A stretch of 64,000 nt of DNA from Bacteroidales bacterium. Its GTDB lineage: Bacteria; Bacteroidota; Bacteroidia; Bacteroidales; DTU049. Below are positions 1 through 8,628 of the stretch, piece by piece; position 1 is the stretch's first letter, and each line of letters opens with the position of its first letter. A model generated the notes under the pieces. That model did no database searches, had not been told where the DNA came from, and was given only the letters and a program-made list of their open reading frames with translations. The stretch is from NCBI GenBank assembly GCA_026418905.1, contig JAOAAK010000003.1:124001-188000 (forward strand). The letters run 5' to 3'. Made by a program: the position numbers and the translations under genes.

Positions 1-484
1 CACTTGCTTCGATAACTTCATGAGGTTTGCAACCTAAAAGTTCTACTATCTGATCTCTGGTCTCTTCAATCATGGCAGAAGGCATATCAATTTTGTTAAT
101 CACTGGTATAATTTCCAAATTGTTGTCAATAGCTTGATACAAATTAGATATGGTTTGGGCCTGAATACCTTGAGTTGCATCCACCACAAGTAAAGCCCCT
201 TCGCAAGCAGCAATAGCTCTACTGACTTCATATGAAAAATCTACATGTCCAGGAGTATCAATTAAGTTTAAAACATATTCTTCACCTTTATACTCATACT
301 TCATTTGAACGGCATGACTCTTAATGGTAATGCCCCTTTCTCTCTCCAGATCCATGTCGTCGAGAACCTGATCAAGAAGATTTTCTTTTGAGATAGTTCC
401 CGTAAGCTCGAGTAATCTATCTGCTAGCGTCGACTTACCATGATCAATGTGAGCTATGATACAAAAATTTCTGATGTTTCTCAT
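1..484 (-). CDS. lepA: Elongation factor 4 (LepA), N-terminal part
   Basis: Translational GTPase that back-translocates or remodels stalled ribosomes. The 161 visible residues are the N-terminal GTP-binding domain: G1 AHIDHGKS at residues 11-18, the switch region with the RERGITIK motif, G3 DTPGH, and G4 NKID. The family is about 600 residues long, so the remaining three quarters of the gene lie to the left of the window. The ATG at 484 is chosen because it starts the MRNIRNF segment typical of LepA and follows a promoter box by six bases, leaving almost no 5' leader. It is read away from the gene at 582. The assignment to LepA rather than another GTPase rests on the N-terminal sequence and is firm. 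Confidence 0.95.
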   Translation of the reverse strand, partial: MRNIRNFCIIAHIDHGKSTLADRLLELTGTISKENLLDQVLDDMDLERERGITIKSHAVQMKYEYKGEEYVLNLIDTPGHVDFSYEVSRAIAACEGALLVVDATQGIQAQTISNLYQAIDNNLEIIPVINKIDMPSAMIEETRDQIVELLGCKPHEVIEAS

Positions 485-490
485 AATGTG

Positions 491-498
491 CAAAAATA
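491..498 (-). promoter_or_regulatory. -7 promoter box TATTTTTG of lepA
   Basis: Exact match to the Bacteroidota -7 consensus TAnnTTTG on the minus strand. Only six bases separate it from the lepA ATG, so the transcript probably begins at or next to the start codon. Confidence 0.7.
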
Positions 499-559
499 CA
501 CGTTTTACTTAATTCCCTCTTATTAATTCATGAACTAGACATCAATTTTTGAAAAACAA

Positions 560-567
560 TACTTTTG
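560..567 (+). promoter_or_regulatory. -7 promoter box TACTTTTG
   Basis: Exact TAnnTTTG match, 14 bases before the ATG at 582. It would drive the T9SS cargo gene and probably the MFS transporter behind it. Confidence 0.6.
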
Positions 568-581
568 TAAAAAAAAACATA

Positions 582-1433
582 ATGAAATGTAATTTCGTAA
601 TTTTATTATTGCTTTTCACCCTTTTGAGAGCACAGGATCCAAAAGTCAACACAATAAAGCACGATTCAGTGCCTGTTACACACATGAAGGGTAATGCATT
701 GTATGAAAGCTTTGAATCTTTTCCTTTCCCACCCACAGGTTGGAAACTAATATCCTCCGGGAATCCTCGCACGTGGGATACGGCCTCACTTGACCCATTT
801 GAAGGAAATTTCTATGTACATTGTCTTTACGATGAATCTCTCTCAAGCACCCAAAACGAATATTTGATTACACCCGTGATGGACTTAACACAGTTTTCTT
901 CTGCGATTCTTCGCTTTTATTTCCAGTTTTCTAAGTACTGGGGCATTTATCCTAAAAACAATTACGATCTTTATGTGGTGGTCTCGACAGATAGTGGAAA
1001 AACATTTACCGATACTTTATGGAATGAAACTATGACCGACACTTCGAAATGGGAATCGTTTGAGTGGGTAAAGGTTGAACTCTCTCTTAGCGCTTACCTC
1101 TCTCAGAGCAAAGTAGCTCTGGCTTTTGTTTATCATGGATTTGATGGTGCTGAAGCTTCTCTGGATGCTATTCAGATCGAAACCGCGGGTGGTATTGATG
1201 TTTCTACTTCATCTTTTTCCATCTTTCCAAATCCTGCACAAGATTATATTACTATTAATCAAACTTCAAGCATGTCTGAGTTACTCATCATAGACATGTC
1301 GGGTAAAATCATTCTGCGCAGTAATATCACCCCTTCGCAAAAAATTAATATCTCACATCTCCCAAAAGGACTTTATATCATGCAAATTAATTCACCCCAA
1401 GGCAACAGCAGGGTTAAACTGATTAAACTTTAA
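582..1433 (+). CDS. Secreted protein with T9SS type A sorting domain
   Basis: A 283-residue exported protein. Residues 1-17 are a signal peptide (hydrophobic run ending LLRA) and the next residue is Gln18. The middle (about 45-205) resembles the cleaved-adhesin / choice-of-anchor J fold: an FESFPFPPTGW opening, YLITPVMDL, and a VVVSTDSGKTF strand. The last 75 residues are a T9SS type A sorting domain, with the FPNPAQD motif, the KGLYIMQI strand and a basic C-terminal KLIKL. It should be passed through the outer membrane by the T9SS and anchored or released. I start at the ATG at 582 because it opens the signal peptide; the TTG at 549 would put eleven charged or polar residues in front. The ligand or substrate is unknown. 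Confidence 0.8.
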   Translation: MKCNFVILLLLFTLLRAQDPKVNTIKHDSVPVTHMKGNALYESFESFPFPPTGWKLISSGNPRTWDTASLDPFEGNFYVHCLYDESLSSTQNEYLITPVMDLTQFSSAILRFYFQFSKYWGIYPKNNYDLYVVVSTDSGKTFTDTLWNETMTDTSKWESFEWVKVELSLSAYLSQSKVALAFVYHGFDGAEASLDAIQIETAGGIDVSTSSFSIFPNPAQDYITINQTSSMSELLIIDMSGKIILRSNITPSQKINISHLPKGLYIMQINSPQGNSRVKLIKL

Positions 1434-1434
1434 T

Positions 1435-2598
1435 GTGAAAATAAAAAATAAGAAATTTTGGCTATTTATTTTGCTCATAGGCTTTGTCAGTCTCTTTTCT
1501 GACATGGTTTATGAAAGTGGAAAATCTCTTTACGGTCCTTTCCTAAAAATGCTAGAAGCATCGTCTTTCACATTGGGTTTTTTTACAGGATTGGGAGAAT
1601 TTTTGGGTTATGCTCTTCGATATATTTTTGGCAGAATTGCTGATAAAACCGGTAAATACTGGCATTTCGTCTTTTTAGGCTATATGATCAATCTTTTCAG
1701 TGTACCATTCCTTGCATTTATCGATATGTGGGAATGGGCTGTTATTATCATTATGCTTGAAAGAGTTGGCAAGGCTATGCGTGCTCCTTCAAGAGATGCG
1801 TTGCTTTCTACGGTCACAGCCAAAGTCGGGCATGGTAAAGGCTTTGCCATACAGGAAATTCTCGACCAAATCGGAGCAACTGCAGGCCCTCTTCTCATGA
1901 CATTTGCACTTTTATTAAAAAATAGCTATCATATCACTTTTGCCCTGCTTTTCATTCCTGCCACCTTGTCTATCTTATTTCTCTTATGGGCTCATGAGAA
2001 ATATCCCATAAAATCGGAAGAAATCTATTCTTCACGTAATTCTCAACTTACACTCATGTCACTTCGCAAACCTTTGTGGTTCTATATGATTGGTATTGCA
2101 TTTGTAGCCATTGGCTTTGCTGATTTTCCTCTTGTTGGATATCATATCAAAACCCATAATGTTTTCGGGGATAGTTGGATTCCAGCATTGTATGCCATGA
2201 TCATGTTGGTCGATGGAATTTCTGCTTTTGGCCAAGGCTGGGCTTTCGACAAATGGGGAATCCGAGTTCTATTCATAGTTTCATTGATCAATCCCATTAT
2301 ACCATGGTTGATTTTTTCAATTGATCCCCTTTGGATCTTAATTGGAATGATAGGATACGGAATTTCTTTAGGAGCTCAGGAATCTATTTTCAAATCCTAC
2401 TTAGCATCACAAGCTACAGATAATAAAGCAACTCTATTTGGATTTTTTCATATGATATTCGGGCTTTCTTGGTTTTTAGGAAGTGCCATAGCAAGTTATT
2501 TATATTCATACGATCGTTTGTCTATGATATTATTCTTAAGTTTTGCTCAAATCGTAGCTATCGTATTTTTCTATCTCCTGTCAAGAAGGTCTGTTTAA
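1435..2598 (+). CDS. MFS transporter
   Basis: A 387-residue integral membrane protein with about 10-12 hydrophobic segments and the layout of the major facilitator superfamily. After helix 2 comes the loop GRIADKTGKYW, a form of the GxLaDrxGrr signature, and a second copy of the pattern (FDKWGIRVLF) appears in the C-terminal half. The start is a GTG one base after the stop of the preceding gene, so the two are probably one transcript. The last 18 bases overlap the end of the convergent gene. Substrate cannot be read from the sequence; drug or sugar efflux carriers are the nearest family types. Confidence 0.75.
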   Translation: MKIKNKKFWLFILLIGFVSLFSDMVYESGKSLYGPFLKMLEASSFTLGFFTGLGEFLGYALRYIFGRIADKTGKYWHFVFLGYMINLFSVPFLAFIDMWEWAVIIIMLERVGKAMRAPSRDALLSTVTAKVGHGKGFAIQEILDQIGATAGPLLMTFALLLKNSYHITFALLFIPATLSILFLLWAHEKYPIKSEEIYSSRNSQLTLMSLRKPLWFYMIGIAFVAIGFADFPLVGYHIKTHNVFGDSWIPALYAMIMLVDGISAFGQGWAFDKWGIRVLFIVSLINPIIPWLIFSIDPLWILIGMIGYGISLGAQESIFKSYLASQATDNKATLFGFFHMIFGLSWFLGSAIASYLYSYDRLSMILFLSFAQIVAIVFFYLLSRRSV

Positions 2599-4983
2599 CC
2601 TTTTTCTCAAATAAAAATAATCCAAATAAAACATACACTTGAGACTCAATACTTGATTCCAGTTTTTTTGCATAATATTATGAATTGCGGAGATGTAGTT
2701 TGAACTAAAATTGTTTGTCTCTAAAAGAGCATTGGGTTTGAAAGCAATCTGTAAATAATTACCAGGCATAAATTCAAAACTATACAGGATGTCTACTGAA
2801 AAGAAATTAAATCCGTAATCAACAGGATAAGAAGTTGAGGTGGGTTTTAGTGTCCCAGTTAAACTATCTAGAACAAAAAATCGATGATATTTACCAGTGT
2901 TATAATAGTGTCTTGCCAGCAAAGAAAGCTGCATATTGTTTATGATCGTATATGTAAGTGTTAACGAATTTTCAAATGTCAGCAAGGATCTATTACCAAA
3001 AACAGGTACTGAATCAATCAAAGCATAACCTATGTCATTCTTATCTTTAGAAAACGATGAAGAAATTCTAATTTCAATATGGTTTCCAAACTTCATGAGA
3101 GAAGATAATAATAGATAATAAGAAAATCCTTCGTATGTGGGGGTGTAGCTGCAACTAAAATTACCATCCATGGCAAAAGGTTTAGAATAAGAAGTCGAAA
3201 AGCCTCCATAAGAACCAAACTTAATGGGGTCAATGTAAAACCATCCGCTGATACGTGGTTCATAAAAATCATGCTTCTTCGCAGGATTAATCCAAGCACC
3301 AGACCAACAATAAAAATAAGACATGGTAAGCATGTGAAAATTCAAAGAAAACGAGTTATCCATAAGTTTATTCTTACTCATTTTCCACGTACCCTCCAAA
3401 TTAGCGTTTAATTTCACGAAACGGGCTTTCTCGAATGGATTAAACCATGTATGACTAGCATTTATATACCATTTATGGAAGTCCCTGATATTTTGATAAC
3501 CAAGGTCATTATAATTAAAATCTTGATTCTGCATATTCATTCCAGCGGAACCTTGCCAATTACCTCTGACTTTACTCAATGAAGTATAAAGAGCTTTTCC
3601 GGGCTTATGAGAGAACAATGAAGAGGTATCATTCCATGTCAGAGCTGACAAAATGCTAAATTTAAATCTATTGTCAATAAAGTATAGATCCTTCCCTATG
3701 GCAGAAACATTATTTTTGGGATAAGCTTTTGGACGATACGAGTTGGTATTGATGAAATAAAGGGAATTACCGTTTTTCCATTGTTTATCGATAACAACAA
3801 TGTTGTAATTTGTCTGTGGTTCGGTCAAGATTTTAGAGATAGAACCATCTTGATGTCTGATTTTAGCATACGTATTCTGTACGAATGCATTAAAAAAACC
3901 AATTCCTAACCCATTTGATGTTCTTCCGCTTAACTTAAAAGCGTTAAGAAGTTTAGCTTGATCAGGATTTTCAATAATTTCATCTGTCGAATCCACTTGA
4001 TAAAATACTGCATAGTAGCCATTGGGTTTCTTTCCAATTCGTCTTGAATAGAAAAAATTGCCTTTTGTAAATAACTCAATCCCTTCCTTAAAGAATTCGC
4101 GTTGCTCAGAATAATAAGTTTCGAAAGGAGATAAGTTTTTAATTAATTCATCAGTACGTACGTGGTGAAAGTCTGGTAAGAGTGTAACATCCAAAGTAAA
4201 GCTTTCATTGATACCCCATTTCAAATCCATTCCTCCTCCATAACTTATGAAACTTCCGTTCTCATTCTTTTGCCAATTCACTGATGCATATGGGTGAAGT
4301 GAGAGTCTTAAAGGTGGATAAATGTTTTTAAGTCCTTTAAGTACACCCCAAAATAACTGAGGTTGCCCAACATTTTGCTCTTCTAAAGCCCATTGCGATA
4401 ATTCTCTCGTGCGACGCACTATACGTTGTATTTGTAAACCCCATTCTTGCTCATCTTTTTTTGGAAATCGAAAAGCATTGTAAGGAATAAAAATTTCAGC
4501 ATTCCACCCACTATCATGCACGACGGTCGCACTTTTCCATATCGCATTGTATGAATGGTCTTCAAATCGGTAATCTGCTTGCGTTCCCGATGCATATACT
4601 TGAAAAGCATAAGCATCGTGCTTGGTTAAATAAGGATCGAAAAAAATAGTTACTTGATCAGCATTAAGGTCGTCATCCTTTTTCCCTAACTGACGAAGAA
4701 TCTTTCGAGGTTCACTGTCTTTAGCAAAAACGGCAACGTAAATTCCTTCGTTGGTATAAACGATGCTGAAAAAAGTCTGCTGGGAAGGTTCCTTACCATG
4801 AAATGGTGATTTTTGCAAAAAACCATCATACCAATATGATATTTTCCAACATGAATCTAAGAAATAACCATCAATGCGAGGTGGATTATTTGCATAAAAA
4901 GCGAAGGCCTCTTTTAACTGCTGAGCCATGATTTGATTCAATAGAACAAGCAACAATAGAAAAAATAGTCTACTTTTGTCCAT
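2581..4983 (-). CDS. DUF5916 family outer-membrane protein with CBM9-like domain
   Basis: An 800-residue protein with a signal peptide ending IMA followed by Gln21-Gln22. Residues about 30-220 match the carbohydrate-binding family 9-like fold seen in front of DUF5916 (PRIDGYFLDSCW, then DQVTIFFDPY and WNAEIFIPYNAFRF). The rest is rich in alternating aromatic strands, as expected of a DUF5916 outer-membrane beta barrel, and begins with the typical LLPDFHHV and EQREFFKEG segments. Members are widespread in Bacteroidota but their function is not established; surface binding of a glycan or another polymer is an inference from the CBM9-like part. Its 3' end overlaps the MFS gene by 18 bases. The region before the ATG holds only an imperfect -7 box (TAATTTAG). 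Confidence 0.75.
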   Translation of the reverse strand: MDKSRLFFLLLLVLLNQIMAQQLKEAFAFYANNPPRIDGYFLDSCWKISYWYDGFLQKSPFHGKEPSQQTFFSIVYTNEGIYVAVFAKDSEPRKILRQLGKKDDDLNADQVTIFFDPYLTKHDAYAFQVYASGTQADYRFEDHSYNAIWKSATVVHDSGWNAEIFIPYNAFRFPKKDEQEWGLQIQRIVRRTRELSQWALEEQNVGQPQLFWGVLKGLKNIYPPLRLSLHPYASVNWQKNENGSFISYGGGMDLKWGINESFTLDVTLLPDFHHVRTDELIKNLSPFETYYSEQREFFKEGIELFTKGNFFYSRRIGKKPNGYYAVFYQVDSTDEIIENPDQAKLLNAFKLSGRTSNGLGIGFFNAFVQNTYAKIRHQDGSISKILTEPQTNYNIVVIDKQWKNGNSLYFINTNSYRPKAYPKNNVSAIGKDLYFIDNRFKFSILSALTWNDTSSLFSHKPGKALYTSLSKVRGNWQGSAGMNMQNQDFNYNDLGYQNIRDFHKWYINASHTWFNPFEKARFVKLNANLEGTWKMSKNKLMDNSFSLNFHMLTMSYFYCWSGAWINPAKKHDFYEPRISGWFYIDPIKFGSYGGFSTSYSKPFAMDGNFSCSYTPTYEGFSYYLLLSSLMKFGNHIEIRISSSFSKDKNDIGYALIDSVPVFGNRSLLTFENSLTLTYTIINNMQLSLLARHYYNTGKYHRFFVLDSLTGTLKPTSTSYPVDYGFNFFSVDILYSFEFMPGNYLQIAFKPNALLETNNFSSNYISAIHNIMQKNWNQVLSLKCMFYLDYFYLRKRLNRPS

Positions 4984-5115
4984 AGGGTCTAAATTACATT
5001 TTTTTCATTTATAAAAAACGTCATAATTCTTTAGAGATATTCTATTGAATTTTTTTTAGTTTATATGGTCGTTTTTTTTTTGCAAACACCCTATTTGAGT
5101 TTATAAACAAACAAG

Positions 5116-5123
5116 TACCTTTG
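5116..5123 (+). promoter_or_regulatory. -7 promoter box TACCTTTG
   Basis: Exact TAnnTTTG match, six bases before the ATG at 5130. A TTG at 5095-5097, 18 bases upstream of the box, fits the -33 element. The last three bases of the box (TTG at 5121) form a false in-frame start. Confidence 0.75.
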
Positions 5124-5129
5124 CAAAAA

Positions 5130-6263
5130 ATGAAATTAAGCTCCTGGGTTATTTGGTTACCTACGTTAATTGTCTTATTTGTATTTATATATTTTTTTCC
5201 TCAAATTCTTGTACTCATCTTGACTAGCTTGATTCTTTCCCTAATGGGTAATCCATTGGTTCAGATCCTTGACAAGATAAAGATTAAAAATTGGCATATT
5301 CCTCATTCTATTAACGCCTTCATCGCTTTGCTGGTGGTGGTAGGAATCTTAGTGGGGTTTCTTTGGTTTATGGTGCCTTTTTTACTTCACCAACTTAATT
5401 TTTTTATTGGTTTCGACTACGAAAAAATGCTTTTATATTACCAAAATGACATCATTCGCATAGAAAATTTTCTCAAAGAATACCGCTTTCTGAAAGAAGA
5501 GGATACGATTCAGTCTCTACTTGCAACCGAAATTCAAAACTTTTTAAACTTATTCAATTTTCAAAAATTTATACAAAACTTATTATCCTTCGTTGGAAAC
5601 TTTACCATTTTGATCTTTTCAGTACTTTTCATATCATATTATTTTCTCAAGGATGACAAACTATTTTTTAAAGGTTTGAAGCTCATCACGCCCCCTTCAG
5701 CACATGATGAAATTGCTAGAATTCTACATTACAGCAAAAAACTTCTTTCCAGATACTTTATTGGACTAGTACTAGAACAAATTATTATGATTTGCCTCAT
5801 TTCCCTTGGTATGTATATTTTGGGCATTCCAAGCTTTTTCTTGATCGGTTTTGTGTTTGGAGTTTTCAACGTCATACCATATCTTGGTCCATTGATGGGA
5901 GGTTTTTTTGGAACGCTAATAGGATTGGCTTCCTTACCCATTGAATCATTATCAATCCTTTTTTTACCCACTATTTTAAAAATGTTTCTCGTCTTCTTCA
6001 TAAGCAATATGATCGATAATTTTATTCTCCAACCGAACATTTATTCACGAAGTGTTAAAGCTCATCCGCTTGAAATTTTTCTCATTATACTAATGGCTGG
6101 TTACCAGTGGGGACCTTTAGGGATGATTCTTGCTATTCCAGCTTATACACTATTGCGGATTATTGCTGTAGTACTCTTTGGCAATTGGGAATTTATTCAA
6201 AATATGTTTCGAAACTTTTCCGAACAGCTTAATCAAACTCGAAGTGAAGAGAATAAAAAATAA
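5130..6263 (+). CDS. AI-2E family transporter (PerM/YdiK type)
   Basis: A 377-residue inner-membrane protein with about seven or eight hydrophobic segments, two near the N-terminus, one after a long soluble stretch (about 90-145), and several in the C-terminal half. The C-terminal half carries the conserved family features: the FGVFNVIPYLGP segment, a DNFILQP motif and the HPLEIFLIILMAGYQWG stretch. Family members are described as autoinducer-2 exporters or as Na+/H+ antiporters, so substrate is not certain. The ATG at 5130 follows a promoter box by six bases; the in-frame TTG at 5121 is part of that box and is not used as the start. The 3' end overlaps the proposed start of the radical SAM gene by about 20 bases, suggesting co-transcription. 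Confidence 0.8.
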   Translation: MKLSSWVIWLPTLIVLFVFIYFFPQILVLILTSLILSLMGNPLVQILDKIKIKNWHIPHSINAFIALLVVVGILVGFLWFMVPFLLHQLNFFIGFDYEKMLLYYQNDIIRIENFLKEYRFLKEEDTIQSLLATEIQNFLNLFNFQKFIQNLLSFVGNFTILIFSVLFISYYFLKDDKLFFKGLKLITPPSAHDEIARILHYSKKLLSRYFIGLVLEQIIMICLISLGMYILGIPSFFLIGFVFGVFNVIPYLGPLMGGFFGTLIGLASLPIESLSILFLPTILKMFLVFFISNMIDNFILQPNIYSRSVKAHPLEIFLIILMAGYQWGPLGMILAIPAYTLLRIIAVVLFGNWEFIQNMFRNFSEQLNQTRSEENKK

Positions 6264-7182
6264 ATTCGTTGAGCTTAGGCTTGTTCTGCGTTGCTTGACA
6301 TTTAAACGCACCTATCATTATTTTCTAAGCCTTTTTGGTAAATGTATAAGTTACATAGTAAGAAAAAACATAATTATCAGCAAGCCATGGGCCTTAACCA
6401 TCGAACCCTCATCGGTCTGTCAGCTTACTTGTCCAGAATGTCTAGTTGGGCAAGGTCAGATTCACAGAATTCATCCATTTATGGAAATGAATCTTTTTAA
6501 TAGGATTCTAATGCAACTACCCTCAAGTGTCTTCTATATTAATTTATATTGGCAAGGGGAACCACTGCTAGATAAAACTATATTCGATAAAATCAGCATT
6601 CTTAAAAAGAAAAAACTTTTTGTTGCTTTATCAACCAATGCTCAGAATATCACTCCCAATATAGCTGATCAAATAGTTAGGTCAGGACTTGATAAGATCA
6701 TCATTTCTATGGATGGAACCGACGAGGAAATTTATCAAAGATATAGAAGAGGTGGACGTTTTCAAAACATTATTTTTTCTCTTCAAGCTTTGCACGAAAG
6801 TAAGAAAAAATTAAAACGCTTTACCCCACTAATCGAAGTTCAATTTTTATTATTTGACTACATTAAAAAAGAAGAAATAATAAAAAAGCTTCGCTATTTT
6901 CCTCACGATTTGATCAAATTCAAGCAAGTTCAATCATACAGCCGTCCTTTAACTCGAATGAAGAAAAAAATTGTATGTTCTAAGTTACATGAATATCTCG
7001 TCGTCTCGACAACAGGTGATATTGTCCCTTGTTGCCAGGATAAATTACTTCATCATACGGTAAGCAACGTATATCATTCGTCTTTAATTCTCACATGGAA
7101 AAACAAAAAATTAGAAAACTTCAGAAAAAAAGTTAACCACTCACTCATATATCTTTGTCACACATGTCACTTTGCTAAATAA
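6244..7182 (+). CDS. Radical SAM protein with SPASM-like C-terminus
   Basis: A protein of about 312 residues. The radical SAM [4Fe-4S] motif CQLTCPEC (C-x3-C-x2-C) lies at about residues 59-66, followed by YWQGEPLL (the glycine-rich SAM-binding strand) and STNAQNI, ISMDGTDEE, all typical of the SPASM/twitch subgroup. A second Cys-rich part lies at the C-terminus (VCSKLHEYL, IVPCCQDK, LCHTCHF) and probably binds another cluster. Related proteins modify peptides, sugars or cofactors; the substrate is not evident. No ATG suits the N-terminus; I take the GTG at 6244, which overlaps the upstream gene, but the in-frame TTG near 6292 is possible. No peptide precursor gene is visible next to it. Confidence 0.7.
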   Translation: MKRIKNKFVELRLVLRCLTFKRTYHYFLSLFGKCISYIVRKNIIISKPWALTIEPSSVCQLTCPECLVGQGQIHRIHPFMEMNLFNRILMQLPSSVFYINLYWQGEPLLDKTIFDKISILKKKKLFVALSTNAQNITPNIADQIVRSGLDKIIISMDGTDEEIYQRYRRGGRFQNIIFSLQALHESKKKLKRFTPLIEVQFLLFDYIKKEEIIKKLRYFPHDLIKFKQVQSYSRPLTRMKKKIVCSKLHEYLVVSTTGDIVPCCQDKLLHHTVSNVYHSSLILTWKNKKLENFRKKVNHSLIYLCHTCHFAK

Positions 7183-7223
7183 AGTCATTTACTTCCTGCT
7201 TGTATATCTTGGTATATAATTTT

Positions 7224-7286
7224 AAGGCCTCAAGTTTTTCTTTCTTGAAACATTACTGCTTCAAAAAAGAATAACTTAGAGGCCTT
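7224..7286. terminator. Long imperfect hairpin between convergent genes
   Basis: AAGGCCTC (7224-7231) pairs with GAGGCCTT (7279-7286). Inside it AAGTT pairs with AACTT, and TTGAA with TTCAA around a loop near 7251-7260. The plus-strand arm is followed by a short T run. It sits between two convergent genes, so a bidirectional terminator is the simplest reading. Confidence 0.6.
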
Positions 7287-7306
7287 TTGGACTTATTTGT
7301 ATTTCA

Positions 7307-8473
7307 TCAAATATTCATCACGAAGTACTGTAATATGTTCATAATGTCAGAGGAAGTATGTCCACTGGGATGATTATGGAATGTTGTAAATAGTATTTGT
7401 CCCCCTGTACCTACACATGCACCCATGTAGTCACCATGAGCTTGATGAGCTGGCCATGCATTCACAGAAATAGTAATCGTGATGGGGTTGTTGGGGTTTC
7501 CTGGTGGGATATGACAAATGGTTATCCAGCCCTGATCTAGTTGACGTTTCAAAGCAATATTGTTGGCATTAAAAGTTCTCATAATTGCAAGTGGTCCATA
7601 GCCCAAATTGTTATCCTGAATAAGGACAACCCAATGATTACTTAATTGCTTAATAACTTCCCAACCACCCAAGTCATATTCTACATCAATAGTGTTTTTA
7701 TTCAAATATGCTGCTAATGGAGGATATGTAATAGTTGCACCAGTTACAATCGTAGATGGGCCCTCTTTAGATGTACATAGTTCTGTGTCAGAAACAAAAC
7801 CACCTGTTCGAGGCATGCAATTTTTCGTGGATTCAAACATGTCATTTGTTCGATGTGTTTTAGTAGAATTATTATCCCCAATCAAATACTCCACTGCCCA
7901 ATCAGAGACGTATAAGCTGCCACCATTTGATACATAGGCAGCTAGCGTGGCATAGTGCAATGAATCCAACAGCTCAAGTTTGCCGCAATTAAGGAAAATA
8001 GCACCATAATTTTCTAGCGTATTCAAATCGTGCAAATCAGCAATCGTAAGTTCGTCGGCACTGTAACCTAGACTGTCTATAATTATAGTTTCAATCTCAT
8101 CAAACATTCCTTTAACATAAGCTAAATTAGCAGCCTGAGTCAATTTTACCATACCCCCTGGAATAGTTACACTTTTTCCTTCTTCAATGTTGATCGTTAG
8201 CTGTGTTCTAAACACTTTACCACGACCAGATTGAATATGAACCACTTGAGTGCCAGCAGGAGCAACTAATTTAAAATAACCATCTTTACTAGTTGTTGTG
8301 TAGTAAATTTCGCCTTCATAGTCTACAAAGACCAAAACACCACCTAAAGGTTTCTGTCCGTTTTGGGTGTAAACTTTTCCTTCAACAAATCCCATCTTTA
8401 AGGTCTCAGTATCTTTCTTGCAGGACATAAAAAAGAAGAGACACCCTACGATTAAAAACAAATACTTTTTCAT
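7307..8473 (-). CDS. Lipoprotein with carboxypeptidase-regulatory-like and CHIPPGNP domains
   Basis: A 388-residue lipoprotein: signal peptide with the lipobox ending FMSC (Cys18). Residues 28-105 form a carboxypeptidase-regulatory-like beta sandwich (GKVYTQNGQKPLGGVLV, SKDGYFKL). Residues about 125-300 look like a ThuA/glutamine-amidotransferase-like Rossmann fold (YGAIFLNCG, LAAYVSNGGSLYVSDW) that ends at the C-terminus with ILQYFVMNI. Inserted at about 316-355 is a Cys/His motif, CHIPPGNP (320-327), then AHQAHGD (342-348) and Cys353, a short domain common in secreted Bacteroidota proteins. Histidines and the two cysteines could bind a metal, but this is inference. Function unknown. Its own promoter box lies at 8496-8503. 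Confidence 0.65.
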   Translation of the reverse strand: MKKYLFLIVGCLFFFMSCKKDTETLKMGFVEGKVYTQNGQKPLGGVLVFVDYEGEIYYTTTSKDGYFKLVAPAGTQVVHIQSGRGKVFRTQLTINIEEGKSVTIPGGMVKLTQAANLAYVKGMFDEIETIIIDSLGYSADELTIADLHDLNTLENYGAIFLNCGKLELLDSLHYATLAAYVSNGGSLYVSDWAVEYLIGDNNSTKTHRTNDMFESTKNCMPRTGGFVSDTELCTSKEGPSTIVTGATITYPPLAAYLNKNTIDVEYDLGGWEVIKQLSNHWVVLIQDNNLGYGPLAIMRTFNANNIALKRQLDQGWITICHIPPGNPNNPITITISVNAWPAHQAHGDYMGACVGTGGQILFTTFHNHPSGHTSSDIMNILQYFVMNI

Positions 8474-8495
8474 ATATTTTTTCTTTTATTACATA

Positions 8496-8503
8496 CAAAT
8501 ATA
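8496..8503 (-). promoter_or_regulatory. -7 promoter box TATATTTG
   Basis: Exact TAnnTTTG match on the minus strand, 22 bases before the ATG at 8473. Confidence 0.6.
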
Positions 8504-8628
8504 CATAATTTTTTAAAGAAAACAATTTTTTTTAGAAAAAAAATTTAAATATCACTCAAAGAATACGAACTTGAATTACTATTGGTCATTTGTAATTAAT
8601 TACAATTTCTTAACTGCAAAACGATAAC

